64,000 bases of DNA from Providencia rettgeri. GTDB taxonomy: Bacteria > Pseudomonadota > Gammaproteobacteria > Enterobacterales > Enterobacteriaceae. Below, piece after piece: positions 1 to 8,141 of this stretch. The number at the start of each line of letters is the position of its first letter. Position 1 is the stretch's first letter. The DNA lies in assembly GCF_013702265.1 (NCBI RefSeq), contig NZ_CP059348.1, positions 2,356,001 through 2,420,000 of the forward strand, read 5' to 3'. A model generated the notes under the pieces. The model was not told where the DNA came from. It searched no databases and was given only the letters and a program-made list of their open reading frames with translations. Both the position numbers and the translations under genes were made by a program.

Positions 1-52
1 TCGAAAACGAAGAACTAGAAAGTCATAAATTAAGACTAGGAACCACCTCCTT

Positions 53-91
53 GGCTGGCTCAATCTCCCTTGAGCTAGCCATTTCTTTTTT
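53..91 (+). terminator. Rho-independent terminator at window edge
   Basis: An 11-bp stem (GGCTGGCTCAA / TTGAGCTAGCC, one G-U pair) with a short loop is followed by a T-rich tract at 82-91. It points on the plus strand and must end a transcript that enters from the left. The only trace of such a gene is a short open frame from base 2 to a TAA at 26-28 that would end in basic residues (RKRRTRKS). That coding end is unproven. The thiD gene converges from the right. Confidence 0.6.
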
Positions 92-107
92 CTAGCTCCC
101 CAAATTC

Positions 108-905
108 TTACCACCAGCGATGAAAATGGTGTACAGGTCCAAAACCACTGCCGACTTCTAAACTATCCGCTTGCTCCAACGCCCCTTGCAAATAGGCTTT
201 TGCTTCCACAACCGTTTGTTGCCAATTCGCAAAACGCGGTCTCAGTGCGGCTAACGCGGCTGATAATGTACATCCTGTACCATGGGTATTTTTGGTATCG
301 ATACGCACCGACGTAAAACGCCACTCGCCTTCTGGGGTGATCAACCAATCAGGGCTTTGAGAATCGATTAAGTGCCCACCTTTCATCAAGACACTTTGGC
401 AACCCAATTGCAGTAAACGTTGTCCTTGCTCACGCATTTGTTCTTCAGTTTGTGCCATTTGCTCATCAAGTAATACGGCTGCTTCGGGCAAATTTGGCGT
501 GATCAGCGAAACCATGGGTAAAAGCTCGCGTCTTAGGGTCTCTACCGCGTCTGGTAATAATAGCGGGTCTCCACTTTTGGCTACCATCACCGTATCGAGT
601 ACCACATAAGGTACGGGTGTTTTTTTCAACGCATTGGCGACCACTTGGACATTATCGCGATTAGATAACATACCGATTTTCGCGGCATCAATACGGACAT
701 CACTTAAAACAGAGTTCAATTGGGCCGCAACAAAGTCTGAAGGGATATTATGGATGGCTTGAACACCTTGCGTATTTTGTGCCACCAGCGCAGTCATCAC
801 ACTGGTTCCATACGCACCGAGTGCGGAAAATGTTTTCAGGTCTGCTTGAATACCGGCTCCGCCTGATGGATCCGTTCCCGCAATCGTTAATGCATTCACT
901 CTCAT
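108..905 (-). CDS. thiD: Hydroxymethylpyrimidine/phosphomethylpyrimidine kinase ThiD
   Basis: ThiD phosphorylates HMP and then HMP-phosphate to HMP-pyrophosphate, the pyrimidine half of thiamine diphosphate, in the cytoplasm. The protein begins MRVNALTIAGTDPSGGAGIQ, the ribokinase-fold signature of the family, and carries the C-terminal NTHGTGCTLSAA motif (anion hole and catalytic region) and the ending GPVHHFHRWW, all as in enterobacterial ThiD. With the start at 905 it has 265 residues, against 266 in E. coli. A longer frame runs to 1025, but a strong ribosome site (GGAGGGG) lies just before 905 and the extension is only a translated tandem repeat. No TPP riboswitch was recognised upstream. 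The gene stands alone and converges on an unseen plus-strand gene. Confidence 0.96.
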   Translation of the reverse strand: MRVNALTIAGTDPSGGAGIQADLKTFSALGAYGTSVMTALVAQNTQGVQAIHNIPSDFVAAQLNSVLSDVRIDAAKIGMLSNRDNVQVVANALKKTPVPYVVLDTVMVAKSGDPLLLPDAVETLRRELLPMVSLITPNLPEAAVLLDEQMAQTEEQMREQGQRLLQLGCQSVLMKGGHLIDSQSPDWLITPEGEWRFTSVRIDTKNTHGTGCTLSAALAALRPRFANWQQTVVEAKAYLQGALEQADSLEVGSGFGPVHHFHRWW

Positions 906-920
906 TAATGCCCCTCCATT

Positions 921-974
921 GTCTTCAGAAAAATAATTGTCTTCAGAAAAATAATTGCCTTCAGAAAGATAATT
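921..974 (-). repeat. Three tandem 18-bp repeats in the thiD leader
   Basis: The plus-strand unit GTCTTCAGAAAAATAATT occurs at 921-938 and 939-956 exactly, and at 957-974 with two changes. It lies 15 bp upstream of the thiD start, so it falls in the 5' untranslated region. Eighteen is a multiple of three, so copy changes would not alter any upstream reading frame, only leader length. Confidence 0.9.
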
Positions 975-1285
975 GACCTTAGTCATATTGCGCTTATTGC
1001 ATCTTTTTAACTTAATAAAAATCATTAAGTTAATTAAATAACGTCCTTAAATGAATTGTCTCATACACAATGCTAATTACTAGCAGATTATCCATTGACC
1101 TCAATAATTAAATGCGATTGATTTTCATCAAAAACAACGAGTTTAATTTGTATTTGAAAATCATCATGTTGCATGATGAATATTCATTGAAATATCTATT
1201 TTTGCTATGAATATCGAATTGATTTCTTACAGCAAATTACGATCCCAATAAGTCATTATCCTAATTTAACCATTTATTGCTGTCC

Positions 1286-1302
1286 TATTTAGCTTATCTT
1301 TA
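1286..1302 (+). promoter_or_regulatory. Putative PhoP box upstream of pagP
   Basis: TATTTA-GCTTA-TCTTTA is a direct hexamer repeat with 5-bp spacing, the layout of the PhoP box (T/G)GTTTA-N5-(T/G)GTTTA. It matches the box in front of phoP at 28543-28559 at 13 of 17 bases. A TACAAT at 1319-1324 could be the -10. pagP is a PhoP-activated gene in E. coli and Salmonella. Binding here is inferred. Confidence 0.55.
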
Positions 1303-1405
1303 TTAAAATAATTCACACTACAATTATTACAATTGCGATAATGATGTCATCATTGTCAATGTCTATCATGACTCATCTATCAGATAACACTAGATTGGAT
1401 CCACA

Positions 1406-1981
1406 ATGAGAGTTAATAAAAACATACAGTTGGTTGTAGGCGCATCGGCAATTCTGAGCGCTTCAATCTGCATGTCATCACCTGCGTTGGCTGAAGAGCA
1501 GTCAGTCGGTTTATGGGATAAATTCACCAATAATGTCAGTACCACTTGGGATTCTGACAAATATGAGCTGTATATCCCGTTCTTCACTTGGCATAACCGT
1601 CTTATGTACGATAAAGAAAAAACAGATACCTATAATGAAGAGCCATGGGGCTTTGGTATCGGTAAATATCGTTATGATGAAGATAATGACTGGCATGCGC
1701 TCTACGCGATGGCATTTATGGATTCCCATAATAAAGTCGAGCCAATCGTAGGTTATGGTTTCCAAAAAATGTGGATCCCAGGTGACCTTGATGGCTTCCG
1801 TATGGGAGCAGGTTTCACATTAGGTATCACCGCACGTGAAGAATATAGCTATATTCCACTCCCTGCACCCCTGCCTTTAGTTTCTATTGAATATGATAAG
1901 CTTTCTGTTCAAGCGACCTATATTCCAGGAACATACAATAACGGTAACGTCCTGTTTGCTTGGTTACGTTGGCAGTGGTAA
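1406..1981 (+). CDS. pagP: Lipid A palmitoyltransferase PagP
   Basis: PagP is an outer-membrane beta-barrel enzyme that moves a palmitate chain from phospholipid to lipid A, giving resistance to cationic antimicrobial peptides. The 191-residue protein has a Sec signal peptide cleaved after ALA (residue 29), then the family core. The catalytic residues known from E. coli (His33, Asp76, Ser77 of the mature protein) correspond to H63 in FTWHNRLMYD and D106-S107 in MAFMDSHNK. It ends in an aromatic residue (LRWQW), as outer-membrane barrels do. It is a single gene that converges with the aroP-like gene through a shared terminator. The PhoP-like box upstream suggests control by the phoPQ system located 27 kb away in this window. 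Confidence 0.96.
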   Translation: MRVNKNIQLVVGASAILSASICMSSPALAEEQSVGLWDKFTNNVSTTWDSDKYELYIPFFTWHNRLMYDKEKTDTYNEEPWGFGIGKYRYDEDNDWHALYAMAFMDSHNKVEPIVGYGFQKMWIPGDLDGFRMGAGFTLGITAREEYSYIPLPAPLPLVSIEYDKLSVQATYIPGTYNNGNVLFAWLRWQW

Positions 1982-2051
1982 GCGCTTGAGCTTACGCTCA
2001 TCTCGCTAGAAACTGATTTAGCAGAACTGATTTAACAGAAAATAAGCGCAT

Positions 2052-2096
2052 AAAAAAACCGGTAGATTAAGCATCTTACCGGTTTTTTGTTTTTTA
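2052..2096. terminator. Bidirectional terminator between pagP and aroP-like gene
   Basis: A hairpin with arms ACCGGTA / TACCGGT (plus a GAT/ATC extension) is flanked by an A run at 2052-2058 on the left and a T run at 2083-2096 on the right. It can serve both converging genes. Confidence 0.85.
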
Positions 2097-2114
2097 TTTA
2101 TCAAGACTTTTTAC

Positions 2115-3479
2115 TTATGCAGCCTTGCTCTCTACACCTTGTTTTTTGGCACCTGAGAATTGATAACCAACCCACAGAACCGCGACCCAGAGAGGCATAA
2201 TCAGTACAGAAACGCGTAACCCATCCATTGTCAGAATAATAATCAAGATCAGCGACAAGAACGCTAAACATAGATAGTTACCAAACGGATACCAAATACT
2301 CTTAAACTTCGTTTCAATGCCCTGTTTATTCATCGCGGCTCTAAACTTCAAGTTAGAAACACAAATCATAATCCAGTTTAGCACCAGCGTTGTTACCACT
2401 AAGGACATCAGTAATTCAAACGCCTTGCCTTCCATCACAAAGTTAATCAAGATCCCGCCAGAAGTCGCGATACCTGAAATAATTAGCGCCATTACAGGCA
2501 CGCCGCCTTTATTCACTTTTGCCATAAAGCGCGGTGCGTTACCTTGTTGTGCTAAACCATACAGCATGCGGCTAGTACAATAAGCACCACTGTTATAAAC
2601 CGACAGCGCAGCAATCAAAATCACCACGTTCAATGCGTTGGCAACAAGCAAGTCACCCAACTCATGGAAAATCAGTACGAATGGGCTAGTTTTACCATCC
2701 AGTTGTACCCATGGATACAGCGCCAGTAATACCGCCAATGAGCCGATATAGAATATTAAGATACGGTAAACTACTTGGTTGATGGCTTTTGGAATGCTTT
2801 TATCTGGATCTTCCGCTTCTGCTGCGGTGATCCCGACTAACTCCAGTCCACCAAATGAGAACATAATAATCGCCAGCGCAACCAATAGCCCGTTATAGCC
2901 TTTGGCAAAGAAGCCGCCGTATTCCCACAAGTTACTTACTTTGGCTTGAGGGCCGCCATGGCCACTAAACAGCAAGTAACAGCCAAATAAAATCATCGCG
3001 ATAACCGCAACAACTTTGATCAGCGCAAACCAAAACTCTGTTTCCCCGTAGGAGCGAACGTTAATCAGGTTAATCGCATTAACTGCAATAAAAAACACCA
3101 GCGCCGAAACCCAAATAGGTAACTCAGGCCACCAATGCTGCATATATTTACCCGCCGCAGTCAGTTCAGTCATCCCCACGAGGATAAACATCACCCAGTA
3201 GTTCCAACCCGAGAGGAATCCGGCAAAACCGCCCCAATATTTGAATGCGAAATGGCTAAATGACCCTGCAACAGGCTCTTGAACAATCATTTCACCTAAC
3301 TGACGCATGATCAGAAAAGCGATAAATCCACACAATGCATACCCGAGTAATACCGACGGACCTGCCATTTGGATAGTGGTTGCTATCCCTAAAAATAGCC
3401 CTGTACCGACAGCGCCCCCCAAGGCAATTAACTGAATATGCCTGTTTTTCAATCCGCGCTTTAACGTCTGTTGCGCCAT
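2115..3479 (-). CDS. aroP: Aromatic amino acid permease, AroP-like (APC family)
   Basis: This is an inner-membrane proton symporter of the amino acid transporter (AAT) family, expected to have 12 membrane helices. The N-terminus LKRGLKNRHIQLIALGGAVG, the consensus GTGLFLG, the segment QEPVAGSFSHFAFKYWGGFA and the stretch MFSFGGLELVGITAAEA are almost identical to E. coli AroP, which carries Phe, Tyr and Trp. The length of 454 residues fits (457 in E. coli). PheP is a close paralogue, so preference for phenylalanine alone cannot be excluded. The gene stands alone. A TyrR-like half site lies about 105 bp upstream. Together with the YddG-like and BrnQ-like genes nearby it makes a cluster of amino acid transporters. 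Confidence 0.85.
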   Translation of the reverse strand: MAQQTLKRGLKNRHIQLIALGGAVGTGLFLGIATTIQMAGPSVLLGYALCGFIAFLIMRQLGEMIVQEPVAGSFSHFAFKYWGGFAGFLSGWNYWVMFILVGMTELTAAGKYMQHWWPELPIWVSALVFFIAVNAINLINVRSYGETEFWFALIKVVAVIAMILFGCYLLFSGHGGPQAKVSNLWEYGGFFAKGYNGLLVALAIIMFSFGGLELVGITAAEAEDPDKSIPKAINQVVYRILIFYIGSLAVLLALYPWVQLDGKTSPFVLIFHELGDLLVANALNVVILIAALSVYNSGAYCTSRMLYGLAQQGNAPRFMAKVNKGGVPVMALIISGIATSGGILINFVMEGKAFELLMSLVVTTLVLNWIMICVSNLKFRAAMNKQGIETKFKSIWYPFGNYLCLAFLSLILIIILTMDGLRVSVLIMPLWVAVLWVGYQFSGAKKQGVESKAA

Positions 3480-4054
3480 ATCTTTACCCTTCGTCCTCTA
3501 GCTTTTTGTTATCGTCCACAGCTGTGATAATCACGCAAGTTTATTTGAATTTTTGCATGAACTCCACTCGCAATTACACCACTGTAAAGCTGGCTTTCTG
3601 CCTGTCTTCTAATGTTTCCAAATAATGACAAACTAATATCCAGTAAGACGTTGCAAAATGCAAACTCAAAATGGTAACAAACCCGTCACGCGGCAAACGC
3701 CGAGTTGAAAGTCATCCCCACCCTGATCGCAGAGATTATTCATCGCTAAGAGGTATAAAAAAGCACAAATAATTACAATGCTGATGATTAATAGCATATT
3801 TCGCATAGATAATGGGGTTCTTAATAGTCACATCATCTGGCAATATTAATCGATATTACCGTCTTTAGTTGCGTAAAATGGGCTATTCATCGTTTTCAAG
3901 AAAACAATTGTTTATTTTTGCAGCTCTTGATAAATAACTGGCTATTGTTGTGTGATTTTTATACATAAATCAGTAATACCGCACAACCAACCTTTGTCAT
4001 GGTGAAATGAAGTTGTGTATACTTCAGTTACCGTAAAATAAGAATGAATTTGAG
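3480..4054. other. 575-bp divergent regulatory spacer
   Basis: The spacer between the aroP-like gene and the AraC-type activator has no credible ORF. A TGTAAA-N6-TTTCTG element at 3583-3600 matches one half of the TyrR box (TGTAAA-N6-TTTACA) fully and the other half partly, in a position fit for aroP control. A short palindrome GTGATAATCAC sits at 3524-3534. ACCGCAC at 3978-3984 matches the first half of a marbox ahead of the activator gene, which could point to autoregulation. All three are weak matches. Confidence 0.4.
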
Positions 4055-4438
4055 ATGGCACAAGATAACCACGTAGCACTTGTTAATGCTCTAAGTAAAT
4101 GGATTGAAGAGCATTTAGGTCGAGTCATCCACTTGGAAGAACTCGCTGCCTATTCTGGGTATTCCCTTTGGCATATGCAAAAAATCTTTAAGGAAGTCAC
4201 AGGGATATCCTTAGGAAAATATATCCGTCAACGTCGACTGGCTGGCGCCGTATATTTATTAAGAAATAGCAGCCAAAGCATTTTTGATATTGCGTTAGAT
4301 TTTGGCTTCGGCTCGCAATCTCATTTTACCTATATGTTCCGCAAAGAATATGGCATTACACCGTTTGATTTCCGTCAAAATGACCAAATTCATTTGGATG
4401 TAAAAGAGCCATTACACCTAACCCCGGATGATGAGTGA
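4055..4438 (+). CDS. MarA/SoxS/Rob-type AraC-family transcription activator
   Basis: The 127-residue protein is little more than the AraC-type DNA-binding domain with two helix-turn-helix motifs: residues about 24-45 (LEELAAYSGYSLWHMQKIFK) and about 76-97 (IFDIALDFGFGSQSHFTYMF), ending in the family signature FRKEYGITPFDFR. That is the size and form of MarA, SoxS, PqrA and the Providencia activator AarP, which turn on efflux, porin repression and, for AarP, the chromosomal aac(2')-Ia acetyltransferase. Which of these it is cannot be told from the window, so no symbol is given. It lacks the inducer domain of Rob. A hairpin (CGCATTAA / TTAATGCG, 4451-4483) follows the stop. Confidence 0.85.
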   Translation: MAQDNHVALVNALSKWIEEHLGRVIHLEELAAYSGYSLWHMQKIFKEVTGISLGKYIRQRRLAGAVYLLRNSSQSIFDIALDFGFGSQSHFTYMFRKEYGITPFDFRQNDQIHLDVKEPLHLTPDDE

Positions 4439-4603
4439 ATTTGTTTTACGCGCATTAACCTGCATTTTTTCAGTTTTAATGCGATAAAACATGGGCATTC
4501 TCATCCTTTTTACTGAGCAACTTATTCGTTGCCCTCTTAGATAATTTACATTCTCGATAATCAGAGTAAGGTACGTGTAAAAGTTCTATTTTAGGAGGCA
4601 TTG

Positions 4604-5413
4604 ATGTCAATCAAACTGGTCGCCATTGATTTAGATGGCACGTTACTCAATTCGCAGCACCAAATTTCTCCCGCAGTGAAAGAATCCATTACCCGCGCGC
4701 ACAAACAAGGTGTGCGAATTGTCCTTGCCTCAGGTCGCCCCTATTCTGGCATTTTACCTTACCTTCAAGAACTTGGATTAGATACTGCCAGCAACTACTG
4801 CATCAGTAACAATGGCAGCGTGATCCATCAAGCCAATGATGGCAGCCACCTGTATGAAAATCTGTTAGATTTTGAAGATTATCAATATTTTGCTGATCTG
4901 GCTAACAACGTGGGGGTCCATATGCACGCCCTTGCGGATAACACCATGTTCACCGCTAATCGCCATATTAGCCGCTATACCATTCATGATGCCTATTTCA
5001 CCAATACACCTCTGGTCTATTGCCCCGTTAACGAAATGGATAGCTCGCTCAGTTTTACCAAAATCATGATTATTGACCATCCTGAGAAACTGGATGTGGG
5101 TATTAGCTATATTCCTGAAAATACCTTTGAAAACTATTCGCTAATCAAAACCAGCCCTTATTTTCTCGAAGTTTCGAATAAGGATGCAAGCAAAGGCTCT
5201 GCGCTGAAAGTGTTATGTGAAAAATTATCCCTCACGCCAGACAAAGTCATGAGCATCGGTGACCAAAATAATGATGTTGCCATGCTACAGTATTCGAGTG
5301 TTTCGGTTGCAATGGGAAATGCTGCACCACATATTCGTGAAATAGTGAAATTTGTCACCGACACCAACGATTGTGATGGCGTTGCTGTCGCAATAAACAA
5401 ATTTATTATCTAG
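4604..5413 (+). CDS. yidA: Cof-type HAD sugar phosphatase, YidA-like
   Basis: This cytoplasmic haloacid dehalogenase-superfamily phosphatase (HAD-IIB, Cof type) probably acts on sugar phosphates, as E. coli YidA does. Motif I is DLDGT with the nucleophile D9 and acid D11, motif II is ASGR near residue 44, the motif III lysine is in SKGSALK, and motif IV is GDQNNDVAML. Sequence agreement with YidA runs over the whole length (269 residues here, 270 in E. coli). A TTG three bases earlier (4601) is also in frame, but ATG at 4604 is better placed behind the ribosome site TAGGAGG at 4592-4598. No neighbour suggests a specific substrate. Confidence 0.9.
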   Translation: MSIKLVAIDLDGTLLNSQHQISPAVKESITRAHKQGVRIVLASGRPYSGILPYLQELGLDTASNYCISNNGSVIHQANDGSHLYENLLDFEDYQYFADLANNVGVHMHALADNTMFTANRHISRYTIHDAYFTNTPLVYCPVNEMDSSLSFTKIMIIDHPEKLDVGISYIPENTFENYSLIKTSPYFLEVSNKDASKGSALKVLCEKLSLTPDKVMSIGDQNNDVAMLQYSSVSVAMGNAAPHIREIVKFVTDTNDCDGVAVAINKFII

Positions 5414-5463
5414 TGAGCGGTTAATTTAGAGTTCAAATCTCTAGACCAAAATACAATTTAACG

Positions 5464-5497
5464 GGATATGCCTAGACATCCCCATTCTGGCATATCC
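5464..5497 (+). other. Hairpin between yidA-like gene and brnQ
   Basis: Perfect 9-bp arms GGATATGCC (5464-5472) and GGCATATCC (5489-5497) enclose a 16-base loop. No T run follows, so it may be a weak terminator of the upstream gene, an mRNA end stabiliser or a leader structure of brnQ. The brnQ start lies 136 bp further on. Confidence 0.5.
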
Positions 5498-5632
5498 ATC
5501 TCCTGCACTCCTTTTAGAACTATTTTATCCTTCACCTTACTTACTCTTCCAAATTTGATACTATCTGCCTCTTTCAAAAATTGTCATTCAACTATAAGTA
5601 CAATAAAACCCACATCACTAACAGGTAGTAAA

Positions 5633-6964
5633 ATGTTTTCGACTAAAGATATGTTAATTCTGGGGATGATGGTATTCGCCTTATTTCTAGGCGCGGGAAA
5701 TATCATCTTTCCACCCATGGCTGGCTATCAATCAGGGACAGACTGGTTTGATACCTCATTAGGCTTTCTGATCACCGGTGTTCTGTTACCTTTCCTAACC
5801 TTGGTAACGGTTGCAGTAAAAGGGCGTGGTGAAAAGCTGTCTGTTGATTTACCCAAATGGGTTGCCGTCATTTTTTGGGTTGCACTCTACTTAATCGTCG
5901 GCTCCACATTTGCGATGCCAAGGGTAACGAATACCGCGTTTGAAATGGGCTTCTTACCATTAGGCTTTGTTGAAAAAAGTACATTCTCGCATCTCACTTT
6001 CGCACTCATTTTTAACTTTACCTCGATGTTCTTCATGTTGAAGCAAGGCACCATGATCAGCGCGATTGGTAAGTTTATGACTCCAGCGTTACTTATTTTG
6101 TTAGTGGTTGTGGGAATTGCCGTGGTCATTAACCCGCTTTCTGACATGAATCCGCCTGTTAAACAGTATGCTGAATTCGCCTTCTTTGGCGGTGTAATTG
6201 ATGGCTATCAAACCATGGATGTACTTTCTGCGATGGCGTTTGGTGGGATTGTGGCGCGTGCATTGGCTTCGAAACAGATCACTGAACCTCGCCAAGTCGC
6301 GACTATCACCATTAAAGCGGGTTTAATTTCAGTAAGCTTACTCGCGGCATTGTATATCTGCCTGTTCTATTTAGGCGCGACCAGTGAACAAGTGGCGAAT
6401 ACAGCCACCAATGGCGGACAGATCTTCTCTCGTTACGTCGATGTCCTGTTTGGTGCAGTCGGTACGTGGATCATGTGCGGAATTGTATTACTGGCAAGCA
6501 TGACCACGTTAGTGGGTGTGACCAGCGCCTGTGCGGATTACTTTGCGACTTTCCATCACCGTTTAGGTTATCGCTTCTGGGTGGTTTTCTTCACAATGCT
6601 AACCACCGTCGTGTCCACGTTTGGTCTCGACACCTTATTGCGCGTCACCATTCCGGCGCTGCTGATGATTTATCCTTCATCGGTCACTATCGTGTTCCTG
6701 CAATTTGCGCGCAAGTTTATGGCTGCTCCTCGAGTCACTTATGGGATCACCATTGCTGTCGTAGTTCTGATGAGTTTGTTTGATACGCTCAATAATATGA
6801 AACTGCTTAATGAGACGGTAAAAGCAAACCTGATCACCTACTTACCGCTGTTTGAGCAAGGTATGGGGTGGTTAATCCCTGGAATTATCGCGTTTATTAT
6901 CTCGATGTTTATCGGCAAATTGACCGCAAAAAGCGAGCCTATTGCTGAGCAAAACTTAGCTTAA
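5633..6964 (+). CDS. brnQ: Branched-chain amino acid transporter, BrnQ/LIVCS family
   Basis: This inner-membrane sodium-coupled carrier takes up Leu, Ile and Val. The N-terminus MLILGMMVFALFLGAGNIIF and the following PPMAGYQSG match the LIVCS family signature, and the 443-residue length agrees with E. coli BrnQ (439). It is clearly diverged from that protein and may be a paralogue of another brnQ in the genome. The open frame extends upstream to 5468, but that extension has no family match. ATG 5633 is preceded by AGGTAG, a modest ribosome site. The gene is followed by a terminator. Confidence 0.88.
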   Translation: MFSTKDMLILGMMVFALFLGAGNIIFPPMAGYQSGTDWFDTSLGFLITGVLLPFLTLVTVAVKGRGEKLSVDLPKWVAVIFWVALYLIVGSTFAMPRVTNTAFEMGFLPLGFVEKSTFSHLTFALIFNFTSMFFMLKQGTMISAIGKFMTPALLILLVVVGIAVVINPLSDMNPPVKQYAEFAFFGGVIDGYQTMDVLSAMAFGGIVARALASKQITEPRQVATITIKAGLISVSLLAALYICLFYLGATSEQVANTATNGGQIFSRYVDVLFGAVGTWIMCGIVLLASMTTLVGVTSACADYFATFHHRLGYRFWVVFFTMLTTVVSTFGLDTLLRVTIPALLMIYPSSVTIVFLQFARKFMAAPRVTYGITIAVVVLMSLFDTLNNMKLLNETVKANLITYLPLFEQGMGWLIPGIIAFIISMFIGKLTAKSEPIAEQNLA

Positions 6965-6974
6965 TTTTGATATT

Positions 6975-7022
6975 TAAAAGCCGAATGTTGGCATATCGCT
7001 GACATTCAGCTTTTATTTTTTA
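6975..7022. terminator. Terminator between brnQ and yddG
   Basis: A hairpin with arms AAAAGCCGAATGT / ACATTCAGCTTTT is followed by ATTTTTT on the plus strand. The left arm begins with an A run, so it may also work for the converging yddG-like gene. Confidence 0.75.
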
Positions 7023-7051
7023 GCATGAGCACGCACCCCCCAAAATTTAAC

Positions 7052-7936
7052 TCAGCGCCTTGTGGCAATAAAACAGGTGATTGACCCTATGGTTACCATC
7101 AAGACACCTTGCCAGAAGCCCAGAGTTAATGCGGTGCTCAATAACATTGAAGAGAATGCCGTAGAGATCACTGGAGTGAAATAGGACAATGTCCCAAGAA
7201 AAGCCACATTGCCTTTGATGATTGCCACAGTCCAAAGCGCATTTGCCCCACCGGTTGCAATGGCAGTAACAAATAACAAACTGACACTATTCACATTGAT
7301 ATTAAATGGCGCTGGCGTCGAGAAGATAAATAAGATCCACAATCCGACCGATGTCATGATAAAAAACAGCACCATACCATTGCAGCCATTCGACATTCGT
7401 TTCGTAATATTGCTATAAAAAGCCCACAGCAGTGCACCAACAAAGGCTAAAGCGTAGCTAAGCGGGTTGCTTTGAATATTTGAAAGAATCGCATTTAGGG
7501 ACAAAGGTTGATCCCCAGAGATAACCCACAATAAACCTGCAAACGCTAAAATAAGCCCAATAATCAGTAATAGGCTAAAACGCTGCCGATTAAATAAAAC
7601 CGCTAACGCAATTGTGAAGCTCGGCCATAAGTAATTCACCATCCCCAGCTCAATGGCTTGCTGACGATTATTGGCAAGCCCTAGCGCTAAAATAAAGCAG
7701 ATTTCATAGCTAACAAATAAAAATGCCCCCCAAAATAAATAGCGTCTAGGGAAAAGATGAATTTTCGGTAATCCCATTACAACAACCAAAACCAGGCTGC
7801 CTATCGAATAGATCAGTGCCGCACCACCAATAGGACCAAAGTTTTCGCTCGTACTGCGAACAAGGCCTACCATCGTGCTCCACAATAAAATGGATACGAC
7901 CCCGTAAAATGTTGCTGCATATCGTCCGAGTTTCAT
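7052..7936 (-). CDS. yddG: Aromatic amino acid exporter YddG (DMT/EamA family)
   Basis: YddG is an inner-membrane exporter of the drug/metabolite transporter superfamily with ten helices, which exports aromatic amino acids and takes part in paraquat tolerance. Conserved blocks LLWSTMVGLVR, FVSYEICFILALGLA, QAIELGMVNYLWPS and SYFTPVIS match E. coli YddG throughout, and the end FWQGVLMV..CFIATRR matches too. The open frame begins with GTG at 7951, but the ATG at 7936 gives 294 residues (E. coli has 293) and has AGGA just upstream. The choice is not certain. It lies two genes from an AroP-like importer, so uptake and export of aromatic amino acids are encoded close together. Confidence 0.9.
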   Translation of the reverse strand: MKLGRYAATFYGVVSILLWSTMVGLVRSTSENFGPIGGAALIYSIGSLVLVVVMGLPKIHLFPRRYLFWGAFLFVSYEICFILALGLANNRQQAIELGMVNYLWPSFTIALAVLFNRQRFSLLLIIGLILAFAGLLWVISGDQPLSLNAILSNIQSNPLSYALAFVGALLWAFYSNITKRMSNGCNGMVLFFIMTSVGLWILFIFSTPAPFNINVNSVSLLFVTAIATGGANALWTVAIIKGNVAFLGTLSYFTPVISTAFSSMLLSTALTLGFWQGVLMVTIGSITCFIATRR

Positions 7937-8050
7937 CTTCCTGATCAACACCTTATTTCATATTTATCTTGGTTATTATTTTCCTCCAAAACCTTACGCT
8001 CTAAAGGCAATAAAGCAAGTTTTTTATATTTATTGACCAGAGAATGAAGA

Positions 8051-8086
8051 ATAAAAAAGGCGCCTAGAAACAAATCTAAGCGCCTT
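8051..8086 (-). terminator. Terminator of AGCS symporter gene
   Basis: A hairpin of AAGGCGC / GCGCCTT with further pairing of TAGA/TCTA is followed on the minus strand by TTTTTTATT. Confidence 0.85.
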
Positions 8087-8141
8087 CTATTTTCTTTCAA
8101 CTGTGGTCAATTGCAGCCAACAGCGATCAGCGGCTTCAAAA

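Larger units (their letters stand above)
906..1405. other. 500-bp intergenic region thiD-pagP with paired palindromes
   Basis: The divergent spacer is very AT-rich and holds no convincing ORF. It contains the thiD leader repeats (921-974), a palindrome TCATCATG-TTG-CATGATGA at 1161-1179, a PhoP-box-like direct repeat at 1286-1302, and a second palindrome AATGATG-T-CATCATT at 1340-1354, about 50 bp before pagP. The two palindromes share the ATGATG/CATCAT half-site. Their binding protein is unknown. Confidence 0.6.

Noticed and set aside
2-28. Short open frame ending RKRRTRKS at the left edge
   Set aside because: Only eight codons are visible and no family can be recognised, so it is not called as a partial gene.
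42-52. AACCACCTCCTT resembles the 3' end of 16S rRNA
   Set aside because: The bases before it do not continue as 16S rRNA, and the neighbouring hairpin is a plain terminator.
906-1025. N-terminal extension of ThiD to base 1025
   Set aside because: It translates a DNA repeat (NYFSED-like) and a strong ribosome site precedes the ATG at 905.
4055-4438. Naming the AraC-type gene aarP
   Set aside because: Length and motifs fit MarA, SoxS, PqrA and AarP alike, and no diagnostic residue could be verified here.
5468-5632. N-terminal extension of BrnQ
   Set aside because: The extra 55 residues have no family match and ATG 5633 fits the transporter start.
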